From Anaerostipes rhamnosivorans (lineage in GTDB: Bacteria > Bacillota > Clostridia > Lachnospirales > Lachnospiraceae): a DNA stretch of 64,000 nt. The notes beneath the pieces were generated by a model. It was not told where the DNA came from. It made no database searches and saw only the letters and a list, made by a program, of their open reading frames with translations. The stretch is taken from positions 1,149,001 through 1,213,000 of the forward strand of contig NZ_CP040058.1 in NCBI RefSeq assembly GCF_005280655.1, written 5' to 3'. The stretch's first letter is position 1. Each line of letters begins with the position of its first letter. This document shows, piece after piece, positions 17,232 through 26,098 of this stretch. The translations under genes were made by a program, and so were the position numbers.

Positions 17232-17245
17232 GTCATTAAAATGAC
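17232..17245. promoter_or_regulatory. Candidate DeoR operator 2
   Basis: GTCATTAAAATGAC is an inverted repeat 13 bases after the -10 box, a normal repressor position. It shares TGAC half-sites with the element at 17116. Confidence 0.45.
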
Positions 17246-17338
17246 AAAAACATTTCAAAATTATGAAGTATAAGCATAATGGAGACATCAATGATAAAGA
17301 AATGAAACAATAGTATCAAAAAGATGGGAGGTGAATGT

Positions 17339-17647
17339 ATGGCTAGAAAAATGAAAGCAATGGTTGCCTGTGGAAGTGGAATTGCGACTTCTACAGTTGC
17401 AGCAAACGCAATTCATGAAATATTTCAGGAATTGGAAATAGACGTAGAGATCATAAAAGGAACTGTGCCAGAAATTTCTGAAAAGGCAGATGAGATGGAT
17501 ATTGTGTTTGTGACAAACTGCTATCGGGAAGAGATACCATGTCCAGTGGTCAATGTGACAGCATTTCTGACCGGGATTAAAAAAGACAAAAAGATTGCAG
17601 AAATTAAAAACATCATTGTAAGTCTGAATGAAAAGATCAACGGGTAG
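17339..17647 (+). CDS. PTS galactitol-type EIIB component (copy 1)
   Basis: Soluble phosphocarrier that passes phosphate from EIIA to the incoming sugar alcohol. The phospho-cysteine is C11 in MVACGSGIATSTVAAN. The following pattern (I..E.F.E..I....I) and VTNCYREEIPCPVVNVTAF are typical of GAT-family IIB. 102 aa from ATG 17339, which has GGGAGGTG upstream; an earlier in-frame start at 17324 lies before that site. First gene of the operon. A close paralogue ends the operon at 23573. Confidence 0.92.
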   Translation: MARKMKAMVACGSGIATSTVAANAIHEIFQELEIDVEIIKGTVPEISEKADEMDIVFVTNCYREEIPCPVVNVTAFLTGIKKDKKIAEIKNIIVSLNEKING

Positions 17648-17670
17648 GTTAAAAAACAAAGGAGGATTAC

Positions 17671-18963
17671 ATGGAACTGATTAATACAATAGTAAAGTTT
17701 ATTTCAGATGTAGGAGCTTCTGCGATGCTGCCGTTTGTGATCGCAGTTCTGGGCCTTTATTTTAGGGTAGGGATTAAAAAAGCGGTTAGAAACGGACTGA
17801 TGGTCGGAATTGGTTTTCTAGGCATCAATACAGCTCTGGGGATACTCACCAGCGCTATGGGAAATATCTCAGGATACTACCAAAGTCTTGGGAGCGGCTT
17901 TACAGTCATTGATGGCGGCTGGCCGGCACTGGGAGCAGCGGGCTGGTCTACTCCATTTGCGATGCTGGTGATCCCATTGGGATTTATCTTGAATTTCATC
18001 CTTGTAAGATTGAGGTTTACCAAAACATTAAACGTGGATCTTTGGAATTACTGGCATTTTCTTATCACTGCATGTATGGTCTATTATCCCATGAGACTGG
18101 GCGGCGCATCTATTTTTGCCGCGGGGCTTGCAGGGACGGTAGTCGCGCTTGTATGTTCGGTCATTGTGCTGAAAGTTGCCGATGCAACGGCAGACAGCTG
18201 GCAGGATTACTTTGGGCAGGAAGGAACAGCGGTTACCACACAATTTGCTATGGTAACGGCATACCCCATCGCTAAGATCACAAACTGGATCCTGGACCGG
18301 ATCCCTAAAGTGAAAGATTCCAGATTAGACTTAAATACATTGAGTAAAAAACTGGGCATTTTCGGAGATACAGCTGTGATGAGTTTCGTGATTGGGATCA
18401 TCCTATGTCTCATCACAAAACAGTCTGCGGCAAACACACTGACCATCAGTATTTCTATAGCAGGAGCAATTGTACTACTTCCGAAAATGGTAGCGGTACT
18501 GTTAGAAGGATTAGGCCCCATCGGACAGGCTGCCTCTGAATTTATGCAGAAAAAACTGGGAGACAAGTATGACATTAATATTGGAATGGATGTGGCACTG
18601 GGACTTGGAGACACTTGTGCGATCCAGACAGCCGTAATCATGATTCCAATTACCATAGCCTTAGGATTCATAGTTCCGGGAGTAAACTTCTTCCCGATCG
18701 GTTTGGTTGGAGGAATGGTCTATACAACAACAGTTTCTTCCTGGGCATCAAAAGGGAATGTACTGAAGACATTAATTTCAGCAGTGGTAGTCACAGTATA
18801 TGAAATGATCGCTATGAGCTTTATGGCAGGATTGACGACGCTTGTTGTAAAAGCAGCGGGCACTATGGATTTGTCAGGCGGGACTCAGGTCGTAGGTACC
18901 GTCTGTGACACCATCTATAATGTGATCATTGCCATCATTGCAAAACTTGCAGGGTTGATTTAG
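17671..18963 (+). CDS. PTS galactitol-type EIIC permease
   Basis: Membrane-embedded sugar-alcohol permease of the GAT family, 430 aa and about ten hydrophobic segments. Family segments include VGIGFLGINTALGIL near residue 50 and GMDVALGLGDTCAIQTAV near residue 310. It lies 23 bases after IIB with AAAGGAGG before the ATG. Substrate is inferred to be an alditol from the dehydrogenases in the operon; the exact one is not readable. Confidence 0.92.
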   Translation: MELINTIVKFISDVGASAMLPFVIAVLGLYFRVGIKKAVRNGLMVGIGFLGINTALGILTSAMGNISGYYQSLGSGFTVIDGGWPALGAAGWSTPFAMLVIPLGFILNFILVRLRFTKTLNVDLWNYWHFLITACMVYYPMRLGGASIFAAGLAGTVVALVCSVIVLKVADATADSWQDYFGQEGTAVTTQFAMVTAYPIAKITNWILDRIPKVKDSRLDLNTLSKKLGIFGDTAVMSFVIGIILCLITKQSAANTLTISISIAGAIVLLPKMVAVLLEGLGPIGQAASEFMQKKLGDKYDINIGMDVALGLGDTCAIQTAVIMIPITIALGFIVPGVNFFPIGLVGGMVYTTTVSSWASKGNVLKTLISAVVVTVYEMIAMSFMAGLTTLVVKAAGTMDLSGGTQVVGTVCDTIYNVIIAIIAKLAGLI

Positions 18964-19031
18964 GCAACAATTATTTATTGTATGCAGATAAATATTTATC
19001 AATAAACATTTAAATTTTAGGAGGTTAAGTT

Positions 19032-20081
19032 ATGAGCGAAATTCCAGCAACAATGAAAGCAGCATTATGGTACGCACCTTTGGATGTAAGATTTGTGGAT
19101 GTTCCGGTACCGGAGATTGATGATAAAGGTGTATTGATCAAGACAAAGGTTACGTTAACTTGCGGAACTGATGTGAAAACATATAAACGTGGATATCCAG
19201 GAGAAAAGCCGGGTGCGACTTTTGGACATGAAGTTTCAGGGGAAATCGTAAAGGTTGGAAAGGATGTAACTGGATTCAAGGTGGGAGACCGTGTGGTAAC
19301 ACACAATACAGCACCTTGTGGAAGCTGCTATTACTGTAAGATCGGCAGGAATGACGGAGAATGTGAATCTCTGGTGAGGATCAAAGGGGGACATTCCCAG
19401 TATGTGGCGGTGCCGGATCAGATCGTAAGAACGAATCTATTTCATATTCCGGAAGGAGTTCCTTACAAAGCGGCGGCATTGGTAGAGCCATTCTCCTGTG
19501 CAGTTTACGGCGCTGACATGACTCCTGTGCATTTTGGAGATTATGTAGTGATCTTAGGAGCAGGGCCAATTGGCCTTATGATCGCAATGCTGATGAAGAA
19601 AAAGGGAGCAAAGGTCATTCATGCAGACTATAGCGCAGAACGCCTGGAAGTCAGCAAATCGTTGGGAACTGATATTGTATTTGATCTGAACGGTGTGGAA
19701 GATCCGGTGAAAGAGATCAGGGCTTTGACTCCGGATGGAAGAGGCGCAGATTCTGCCATCGATGCTTCCGGGCAGCCTGCGGCATGGGAAAATGCAATTA
19801 ATATTGTAAGGAAAGCCGGGTTTGTCAACCTGTTTGGAGGATGTAAAGCGGGAACAACGATCACCGTTGATACGCACAGAATCCACTATGACGGAGTGAC
19901 CTTGACAGGCTTCTATCATACCACACCAAGACATGTACAGATGGCGGTTGACATGATCATCAACGGAGAGATTCCGGTGGATACCTTTGTTACTGGTGAA
20001 TATCCTTGGGAACAGCTGATTGATGCCGTAGAAGCACACGGAAGACAGGAAGGGATCAAAAATGCGATCAACTGGGATTAG
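19032..20081 (+). CDS. Zinc-dependent medium-chain alcohol dehydrogenase (alditol/alditol-phosphate type)
   Basis: MDR dehydrogenase of 349 aa, similar to sorbitol, threonine and galactitol-phosphate dehydrogenases. Catalytic zinc residues are C44 and the H66-E67 pair. Structural zinc cysteines are C96, C99, C102 and C111. The NAD(P) motif GAGPIGLM lies near 174-181. It probably oxidises the PTS-delivered alditol phosphate or a downstream hydroxy intermediate. AGGAGG lies 8 bases upstream. A second, more divergent enzyme of the same family lies at 22412. Confidence 0.88.
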   Translation: MSEIPATMKAALWYAPLDVRFVDVPVPEIDDKGVLIKTKVTLTCGTDVKTYKRGYPGEKPGATFGHEVSGEIVKVGKDVTGFKVGDRVVTHNTAPCGSCYYCKIGRNDGECESLVRIKGGHSQYVAVPDQIVRTNLFHIPEGVPYKAAALVEPFSCAVYGADMTPVHFGDYVVILGAGPIGLMIAMLMKKKGAKVIHADYSAERLEVSKSLGTDIVFDLNGVEDPVKEIRALTPDGRGADSAIDASGQPAAWENAINIVRKAGFVNLFGGCKAGTTITVDTHRIHYDGVTLTGFYHTTPRHVQMAVDMIINGEIPVDTFVTGEYPWEQLIDAVEAHGRQEGIKNAINWD

Positions 20082-20096
20082 AAAAGGAGGAAAATG

Positions 20097-20759
20097 ATGT
20101 CTGAAGCATTAAAGAGAGCAAAGGCTCAAGTTGTCCGTGCCTGTAAGATCATTTCAGGAAATGGTTATGTTCTTGGAACAGCGGGAAACGTATCTTCCAT
20201 TGTAGAAGGGGAAAACCTGTTTGTCATCACGCCATCTAGTTATCCTTATCAAATCATGGAGGAAAAGGATCTGGTTGTGGCGGATCTGGATGGAAATATT
20301 GTAGAAGGGGATAAGAAACCGTCGATTGAGTTTACCATGCACCGGGGCATTTACCTGGAAAGAAGAGATGTAAAAGCAATCGTCCATTCGCATTCTCCGT
20401 ATGCCACCACAGCGGCCAGTGTAGAAGGGATCACCCACATTCCGGCAGTTGATATAGAAGCGGCCTTCGGCCTGGGAGGTGATATGGAGATTGCTGGCTT
20501 CGCCCCTCCGGGGAGCCCCGAACTGGCAGAATTTGCAAGACAGGCAATCGGAGAAAAAGGCGGTGTCCTGCTGGCAAACCATGGAGCCATCGGCGTAGGG
20601 AAAAATATGGATGAGGCGCTGCTGGCCAGTGACAACATTGAAAGAAACTGCAGGATGTTTTTAAACATTATCTCTGTGGGAAAAGTAAAACCTATGCCAG
20701 CAGATTTTATGGAGTTTTCTTCTTCCATTTTTAAAGAAGTCAGCGGTATTTCAAAATAG
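20097..20759 (+). CDS. Class II aldolase (fuculose-1-phosphate aldolase-like)
   Basis: Zinc aldolase/epimerase-family enzyme of 220 aa. Metal histidines are H97 and H99 (IVHSHSPY) and H162 (LANHGAIGVG). The catalytic acid is E78 in PSIEFTMHRGIY. GTAGNVS near residue 28 forms the phosphate-binding loop. It likely splits a ketose-1-phosphate into DHAP and a short aldehyde. Two adjacent ATGs exist (20094 and 20097); the second has better spacing from AGGAGG. Confidence 0.9.
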   Translation: MSEALKRAKAQVVRACKIISGNGYVLGTAGNVSSIVEGENLFVITPSSYPYQIMEEKDLVVADLDGNIVEGDKKPSIEFTMHRGIYLERRDVKAIVHSHSPYATTAASVEGITHIPAVDIEAAFGLGGDMEIAGFAPPGSPELAEFARQAIGEKGGVLLANHGAIGVGKNMDEALLASDNIERNCRMFLNIISVGKVKPMPADFMEFSSSIFKEVSGISK

Positions 20760-20785
20760 GGAAATACATAGAATGAGGAATGCTT

Positions 20786-21229
20786 ATGATAGAAAATGTG
20801 TTTGTGATAGAAGGAGATGCAGGAAACAAGGAAGAGGCGCTTATGCTTACCTTCCAAAAATTATACGGGGAGGGCTGCGTGGAAAACAGCTTCTATGAAG
20901 GCTGTATCCAGAGAGAAAAAAAGTTCCCTACAGGATTGGAAACTGAGATTCCGGTGGCGATTCCCCATACAGACTCCATTCATGTGAAGTCTCCGGCAGT
21001 CTGTGTATTAAAACTGAAAAGACCGGTAGCTTTCTCTCTGATGGAGGATGATTCCAGGCAGATCAAAGTGGATTTTGTATTTAATATGGCACTGAAATCA
21101 AATGACGACCAGCTGGGGATGCTGAATAAAATCATTGGTACCGTCCAAAATGGGGAATTCCTTCAAAAAGCAAAAACCATGTCCTGTGAGGAGCTGGAAG
21201 CTGTGCTTGGCAGCGAGTGGATCAAATAG
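20786..21229 (+). CDS. PTS galactitol-type EIIA component
   Basis: Mannitol/fructose-class EIIA of 147 aa. The phosphorylated histidine is H61 in PVAIPHTDSIHV, close to the position seen in GatA. It passes phosphate from HPr to the IIB subunits. Start at ATG 20786, with GAGGA about 7 bases upstream; ATG 20780 is too close to that site. It is placed mid-operon, apart from IIB and IIC. Confidence 0.9.
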   Translation: MIENVFVIEGDAGNKEEALMLTFQKLYGEGCVENSFYEGCIQREKKFPTGLETEIPVAIPHTDSIHVKSPAVCVLKLKRPVAFSLMEDDSRQIKVDFVFNMALKSNDDQLGMLNKIIGTVQNGEFLQKAKTMSCEELEAVLGSEWIK

Positions 21230-21241
21230 GAAAGGAGAATC

Positions 21242-22399
21242 ATGGATAATTTTACATTCTACGGTCCCACGAAGTTTTGTTTTGGAAAAAATTCTGAACG
21301 AGAACTTGGAACTTTGCTAAACTGGATCCAGTCCAGGAAAGTTATGATCTTTCATATGAGCGGACCAGAATTAAGATCAGGAATTCTTGAAAGAGTAAAG
21401 GAGACTCTGGATAGAGAAGGAATTGATTATATTGAAATGGGCGGTGTAAAGGCAAATCCAAGGCTTGATTATGCCTTGGAGTGCATAGAAACAGCAAAAA
21501 GGGAAAAGGTTGATTCTGTTCTTGCCATAGGTGGCGGAAGCTGTATTGACACGGCCAAAGCCACTGCAGCAGGAGCTTTATGTGAAGACGACTTCTGGTC
21601 CCATTTTAAACAGAATATTCCTTTCACCAAAGCGCTTCCCATTGGAGCCATCGTTACCATAGCGGCATCCGGGAGTGAAGGGTCTGAGGCATGCCTGTTA
21701 AAAGATGAAGAACGTAATATAAAAGTTGGCCTGCACAGCGAAGTGTTCCGGCCAACGTATGCCATCGAGAATCCGGAGCTTACCTACAGTCTCCCATCAT
21801 ATCAGACGGCGTGCGGGATCACAGATATCATGATGCATGTCATTGAACGTTATTTTACAAATACAAGAGGAACAGAACTTACCGACCAGCTAAGTGAAGG
21901 AGTGCTGCGGACGATGATCAAGTACGGTCCAATAGCATTGAGAGAACCGGATCATTATGAAGCAAGGGCAGAGATCATGTGGGCAGGAGTCATCGCCCAT
22001 AATGATATCTGTGGAGTCGGAAGAGAAATTGATCTGGCAAGCCATATGATACAGGATGTGATCGGAGGATTGTATGATTCTGCCCATGGGGCAGGACTTG
22101 CAACCGTGTGCCCGGCGTGGATGAAGTATGTATATACACATGATATCCCAAGGTTTGTGCGGTATGCGACAGAAGTATGGAACGTGAGTAATGATCCGTT
22201 TGACCAGGAAGCCGTGGCTTTGGAAGGAATCAAAAGAACCAAAGAGTTCTTCCAGTCCCTTGGCATGCCGGTGACATTGGAGGAACTTGGTGTCAATGAA
22301 AAAGATATGGACTTTCTATGTGGAGGCCGGCTGGTAGGACATTTTGTAGAACTTGAGGAAAAGGATATCAGAAACATTTACGAGCTTGCAAAAGGGTAA
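21242..22399 (+). CDS. Iron-containing alcohol dehydrogenase (BdhA/YqhD-like)
   Basis: Group III alcohol dehydrogenase of 385 aa. NAD(P)-binding GGGSCIDTAKA at 97-107. Metal ligands D195, H199, H268 and H282 (CGITDIMMH, ASHMIQDV, DSAHGAG) are all intact. In this operon it fits the role of FucO-type enzymes: reducing the lactaldehyde or glycolaldehyde made by the aldolase and so balancing NADH. The substrate is inferred from context only. Confidence 0.9.
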   Translation: MDNFTFYGPTKFCFGKNSERELGTLLNWIQSRKVMIFHMSGPELRSGILERVKETLDREGIDYIEMGGVKANPRLDYALECIETAKREKVDSVLAIGGGSCIDTAKATAAGALCEDDFWSHFKQNIPFTKALPIGAIVTIAASGSEGSEACLLKDEERNIKVGLHSEVFRPTYAIENPELTYSLPSYQTACGITDIMMHVIERYFTNTRGTELTDQLSEGVLRTMIKYGPIALREPDHYEARAEIMWAGVIAHNDICGVGREIDLASHMIQDVIGGLYDSAHGAGLATVCPAWMKYVYTHDIPRFVRYATEVWNVSNDPFDQEAVALEGIKRTKEFFQSLGMPVTLEELGVNEKDMDFLCGGRLVGHFVELEEKDIRNIYELAKG

Positions 22400-22411
22400 T
22401 GGAGAATCACG

Positions 22412-23452
22412 ATGAAAGTGTTAAAGAGAATCAGCAGCAGGCCGCAGGATATGAAGTTTTTGGACATACCAGAGCCTGTGATCCCAAGAAAAGACTGGAT
22501 CAAGGTCAAGGTTGCCTACGCGGGAATTTGTGGTTCTGATATTAAAATGTTTCACAAGGACTGTTCCGAAGCTGACAGCAAATTAAAGCCGCCTGTGATC
22601 CCGGGACATGAGTCAAGCGGGATTGTGTGGGAGACGGGCAGTGAAGTGTATCATGTGAAAGCGGGGGACCGGGTGGTATGTCATACGATGGCAGACCCTT
22701 GCGGATGCTGCGAATATTGTCTGACAGGAAACTGGGGACTCTGCAGCAAAAGAAAGGGTATCGGTTCCGACATTAACGGGGCTTTCGCAGAGTATCTGAT
22801 TTGTCCGGCAAAAAATGCTATCAAGATTCCAGACCAACTATCTCTAAAGACAGCAGCTTTGACAGAACCATTGGCATGTTCGATCAGAATGATAGAAGAA
22901 ATAGGAAACATAAGAAGAGGAGAAACAATCGTTATCTTTGGCCCAGGTCCTATTGGGGCATGCTGTGCACTGGCTGCGAAAGCAGCCGGAGCTGTTCCCA
23001 TGATGGTGGGAACGGAGCACTCTGGGCATCGTATGAAGATTCTTGCAGATTTAGGGATCCAATGTGTTACAAATGATGAAAACTTAGCTTACAGGGTAAA
23101 AGAAATATTTGGAGATCTGGCAGATGCCGCAGTGGATGCCGTGGGCAGTGAAAAGGTTTTTCACCAGGCATTCCAGGTGGTAAGAAAGCTTGGGAGGGTC
23201 ATCATCGGTGCGGCAGACGAAGTAAATAAGGATTATTCTGTTAATATGCAGAAAGTATTCAGTCGGCAGATTAAGATTCTGCCGGCATGTTCCTCCACAC
23301 CAAAGGGCTGGCATGAGGCCGTCAATATGCTTAAGCAGTATCAGGATGAATTTGAGAAGATCTTAGGAAAAGAGTATCCGCTGCAAATGTGGAGAGATGC
23401 ATTTCAAAAGGCAGAGAGCAGGGAAGATTTTAAAATTATGCTGAGACCATGA
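22412..23452 (+). CDS. Zinc-dependent dehydrogenase, galactitol-1-phosphate 5-dehydrogenase-like
   Basis: MDR family, 346 aa. Catalytic zinc C40 with H66-E67. Structural cysteines C97, C100, C103 and C111. Nucleotide motif GPGPIGACC near residue 173. The combination with GAT-type PTS is characteristic of GatD-like enzymes that oxidise alditol-1-phosphate to a ketose phosphate. It is the second zinc dehydrogenase in the operon; the two are clearly divergent, so they probably act on different substrates. Confidence 0.87.
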   Translation: MKVLKRISSRPQDMKFLDIPEPVIPRKDWIKVKVAYAGICGSDIKMFHKDCSEADSKLKPPVIPGHESSGIVWETGSEVYHVKAGDRVVCHTMADPCGCCEYCLTGNWGLCSKRKGIGSDINGAFAEYLICPAKNAIKIPDQLSLKTAALTEPLACSIRMIEEIGNIRRGETIVIFGPGPIGACCALAAKAAGAVPMMVGTEHSGHRMKILADLGIQCVTNDENLAYRVKEIFGDLADAAVDAVGSEKVFHQAFQVVRKLGRVIIGAADEVNKDYSVNMQKVFSRQIKILPACSSTPKGWHEAVNMLKQYQDEFEKILGKEYPLQMWRDAFQKAESREDFKIMLRP

Positions 23453-23572
23453 CCTGGCTCTGTAAAAAAGAACTAATCTTGAGTTTAGGGGGATTTCTCC
23501 TGTGGCTTCGCTGTTAAATTTGTATTATGATAGTAATATCAATCAGCGTACCGTCACAAAGGAGGAAGAGAA

Positions 23573-23875
23573 TTGAACAGACCAGTAGAAGCCATGGTAG
23601 CATGCGGAAGCGGAATTGCGACTTCCACAGTTGCGGCAGAGCAAATTCAGGAAATCTTTGATGAGATGGGGATCAGGGTTAGGATTACAAAATGTTCTAT
23701 CACGGATATCCCTTTGAAACAGGATGATATGGATGTGATCTTCGTGACAAATAATTACCGTGAAAAGGTGAAGTGTCCTGTGATCAATGTGACATCATTT
23801 ATTACAGGAATCAGGAAAGACAAGACGATAGACAAGATCAAAGAAGTTCTGCTTGAGATTCAGGAACACAAATAA
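23573..23875 (+). CDS. PTS galactitol-type EIIB component (copy 2)
   Basis: A 100-aa paralogue of the 17339 IIB with the same phospho-cysteine position (C11 in MVACGSGIATSTVAA) and a matching C-terminal half (DDMDVIFVTNNYREKVKCPVINVTSFITGI). The start codon is TTG, fixed by AAAGGAGGAA at the right distance. A 120-base gap before it may hold its own promoter. No second IIC or IIA is nearby, so it probably serves the same permease or one elsewhere. Confidence 0.88.
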   Translation: MNRPVEAMVACGSGIATSTVAAEQIQEIFDEMGIRVRITKCSITDIPLKQDDMDVIFVTNNYREKVKCPVINVTSFITGIRKDKTIDKIKEVLLEIQEHK

Positions 23876-23890
23876 TGATATGTTACGGGG

Positions 23891-23945
23891 CTGTCGCACT
23901 AAATGATGGAATGAATCATCATTAGTGTGGCAGTTCCGTTTTTGT
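23891..23945 (+). terminator. Terminator of the PTS operon
   Basis: CTGTCGCACTAAATGATG pairs with CATCATTAGTGTGGCAG, followed by TTCCGTTTTT. Confidence 0.8.
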
Positions 23946-24035
23946 CTTTTTCGGGTTTTTATATTGACTTATTATAGAAAAAAGCATATTATATATCATA
24001 TAGTATTAATAAATTTATAATATGGGAGCGTGTCT

Positions 24036-24362
24036 ATGGTATTTAATACAGGAGCTGCTTTGCTGGACGCGATTGTTCTGGCAGTAGTCTCAAAAGAAGA
24101 AGAAGGATCCTATGGGTATAAGATTACCCAGGATGTAAGAAAAGTCCTGGATGTATCAGAGTCTACTTTGTATCCCGTGTTGCGCAGACTCAGAAAAGAA
24201 GGCTGCATGGAGGTTTACGACAGGCAGTGCGACGGGAGAAACCGCAGGTACTATAAAGTGACCAGTCAGGGTATGATTCAACTGAACTTATATAAGACAG
24301 AGTGGAAATCTTACTCATTTAAGATTACGAAAATATTTGAAGGAGGGGCAGTCCATGAGTAG
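24036..24362 (+). CDS. PadR-family transcriptional regulator
   Basis: Winged-helix regulator of 108 aa with the PadR signature GSYGYKITQDV near residue 26, then ESTLYPVLRRLRKEGCMEVY and GRNRRYYKVTSQG. Start at ATG 24036 with GGGAG upstream (an in-frame GTG at 24030 is within that spacing). The gene overlaps the DUF1700 gene by 8 bases. PadR genes linked to DUF1700/DUF4097 proteins usually autoregulate envelope-stress operons. Confidence 0.9.
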   Translation: MVFNTGAALLDAIVLAVVSKEEEGSYGYKITQDVRKVLDVSESTLYPVLRRLRKEGCMEVYDRQCDGRNRRYYKVTSQGMIQLNLYKTEWKSYSFKITKIFEGGAVHE

Positions 24363-25035
24363 AGAAGAATTTCTGGACCAACTGGCATATTTGCTTCAGG
24401 ACATTTCACCGGAGGAACGGGACGATGCAATTGGATATTATGTGGATTATTTTGAGGAGGCAGGACCGGAAAGAGAACAGCAGGTAATCGAGGAACTGGG
24501 CAGTCCCGAAAAGGTGGCTGTGATGATCCGCGATTCTCTGAAAGGAACGACCGGGGAGGATGAATATACAGAACATGGATATCATAATCAAAGATATGAT
24601 GAAAATACAAAGATGCCTGAAAAGGCAAAAAAGAAATCAGGTTTCCATTTTCGGGGGAACCGGGACCGGAATCTTGTACTGATCATTCTTTTGATCATCG
24701 GGGCAGTCATACTTGGACTGCCGCTGATCGGAGCTGTTGGGGGAACCGCCATAGGCATCGTCGGAGTGTTTTTTGGCATCGTATCTGCGGTGGCCGGAGT
24801 GAGCGTCGGGCTGCTGGCTGGAGGTTTCGGCATATTTGTGGCAGGAATCGTAAAGATGTTTACACAGCTTCCTACAGGGCTGATGATGAGCGGCGGTGGA
24901 CTTCTGATGATGGCAGTGGGGCTTTTGTTCTGCATCTTGTTTGTCTGGATCCTCGTGAAAGTGATCCCGCCTTGTATCCGGGGAATCGTAAACCTGTTCC
25001 AGCGTATATTTCATAAGGGGGGAGAAACATCATGA
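24355..25035 (+). CDS. DUF1700 (HAAS-type) membrane protein
   Basis: A 226-aa protein. The N-terminal acidic helical domain (REEFLDQLAYLLQDISPEERDDAIGYY..DYFEEAG) is typical of HAAS/DUF1700 proteins. A basic linker and four hydrophobic segments (about 109-215) rich in Gly and Ile follow. These proteins accompany PadR regulators and probably sense the membrane. ATG at 24355 has GGAGGGG upstream. It overlaps the next gene by 4 bases. Confidence 0.85.
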   Translation: MSREEFLDQLAYLLQDISPEERDDAIGYYVDYFEEAGPEREQQVIEELGSPEKVAVMIRDSLKGTTGEDEYTEHGYHNQRYDENTKMPEKAKKKSGFHFRGNRDRNLVLIILLIIGAVILGLPLIGAVGGTAIGIVGVFFGIVSAVAGVSVGLLAGGFGIFVAGIVKMFTQLPTGLMMSGGGLLMMAVGLLFCILFVWILVKVIPPCIRGIVNLFQRIFHKGGETS

Positions 25036-25793
25036 AACGATTTTATAAAATCTGTCTGATCCTTTGTCTGGTGTTTACTGTCGCAGGTGCAGGATGTATT
25101 ATAGCGGCGGCAGCCATGGGATTTTCATTCACGGATTCTTACAATTATGTGAGAGAAAAAATAAATGGTTATACAAGGCGGGATCTAGATTCTGTTGAAG
25201 AGAAGCTTGAATTTCCGAAAGAGAGTGTAAAACGGATAAGTATTACAGTGGGCAGCAAGGATTTGTCCATCGTGAGAGGACAGGGAGACCAGATTGTACT
25301 GACAACGGAGGGAGGACGGAAGCTTTTCCGGTCTGAACTGGATACAAACAACAAGGAGCTTACAATCAAATCCATATCGAGAAGAACCCATTGGTTTTTT
25401 TACGACTATGGTTATGAACGTGCTGTTTTGAGTATACCAAGAGATGTGAACCTGGATACTTTCCGCCTGGACGTGGGAAGCGGCGATTTTTCATCGGAGG
25501 AACTCACATCGAAAAGTATGAACATCCAATGCGGAAGCGGGGATATTAAATTAGACGGGATCCGGTCTGAGACCATCGACATTCAATGCGGAAGCGGAGA
25601 CATCGGGGCAAATATATGGGACAGCAGGGAGAATTACAGATATAATATTACTGTGGGAAGCGGAGATGTGGTCTTAGATGGACATGAGCTGGAACACGAT
25701 AACAAAAGAGGGGCTTGGGGAAAAGGAACCAAATCAATCGATGTGAACTGCGGAAGCGGGGACATCGACATAAACTTTTTAAACAATATATAA
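25032..25793 (+). CDS. DUF4097-family beta-repeat protein, membrane-anchored
   Basis: A 253-aa protein with one N-terminal membrane segment (residues 8-30) and an extracytoplasmic beta-strand domain. Repeated GSGDF/GSGDI/GSGDV turns (DVGSGDFSS, QCGSGDIKLDG, QCGSGDIGAN, TVGSGDVVLDG, NCGSGDIDINF) are diagnostic of the adhesin-like DUF4097 fold. Function unknown; context suggests envelope sensing together with the DUF1700 and PspC proteins. Confidence 0.88.
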   Translation: MKRFYKICLILCLVFTVAGAGCIIAAAAMGFSFTDSYNYVREKINGYTRRDLDSVEEKLEFPKESVKRISITVGSKDLSIVRGQGDQIVLTTEGGRKLFRSELDTNNKELTIKSISRRTHWFFYDYGYERAVLSIPRDVNLDTFRLDVGSGDFSSEELTSKSMNIQCGSGDIKLDGIRSETIDIQCGSGDIGANIWDSRENYRYNITVGSGDVVLDGHELEHDNKRGAWGKGTKSIDVNCGSGDIDINFLNNI

Positions 25794-25806
25794 GGAGGGG
25801 CTTGTT

Positions 25807-25995
25807 ATGAGCAGTAAAAGATTATATAAATCCAGGGATGACAAAATGATCTGCGGAGTTTGCGGAGGGATTGCCGAATACTTTGACGTGGATCCTACTT
25901 TGGTCCGCCTGGGAGCAGTGTTGCTGGGATGTTCCGGAACCGGTCTGGTCGTTTATATTGTGGCGGCAGTGATTATTCCAGAGAAGCGGTATTGA
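25807..25995 (+). CDS. PspC-domain small membrane protein
   Basis: A 62-aa protein consisting of one PspC domain: KRLYKSRDDKMICGVCGGIAEYFDVDPTLVRL, then a hydrophobic segment (about 38-57) and PEKRY. PspC proteins sense or transmit membrane stress. Last gene of the PadR operon, 13 bases after DUF4097, with a strong AAGGAGGGG site. Confidence 0.92.
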   Translation: MSSKRLYKSRDDKMICGVCGGIAEYFDVDPTLVRLGAVLLGCSGTGLVVYIVAAVIIPEKRY

Positions 25996-26004
25996 AAATA
26001 GTAA

Positions 26005-26034
26005 TTGCGCCTGATATGGAAATTATGCTATAAT
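26005..26034 (+). promoter_or_regulatory. Promoter of putP
   Basis: TTGCGC (26005-26010) and TATAAT (26029-26034) with an 18-bp spacer. Confidence 0.55.
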
Positions 26035-26045
26035 ATTATCCGAAA

Positions 26046-26077
26046 AAGACCAAGTCAAAAGGCTTGGTCTTATATTT
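26046..26077 (+). terminator. Hairpin terminator of pspC operon, or early attenuator of putP
   Basis: AAGACCAAG pairs with CTTGGTCTT, followed by ATATTTTG. It lies after the putP -10 box, so a putP transcript would begin with it. Confidence 0.55.
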
Positions 26078-26098
26078 TGACAAAGAGGAGAAAATCAT

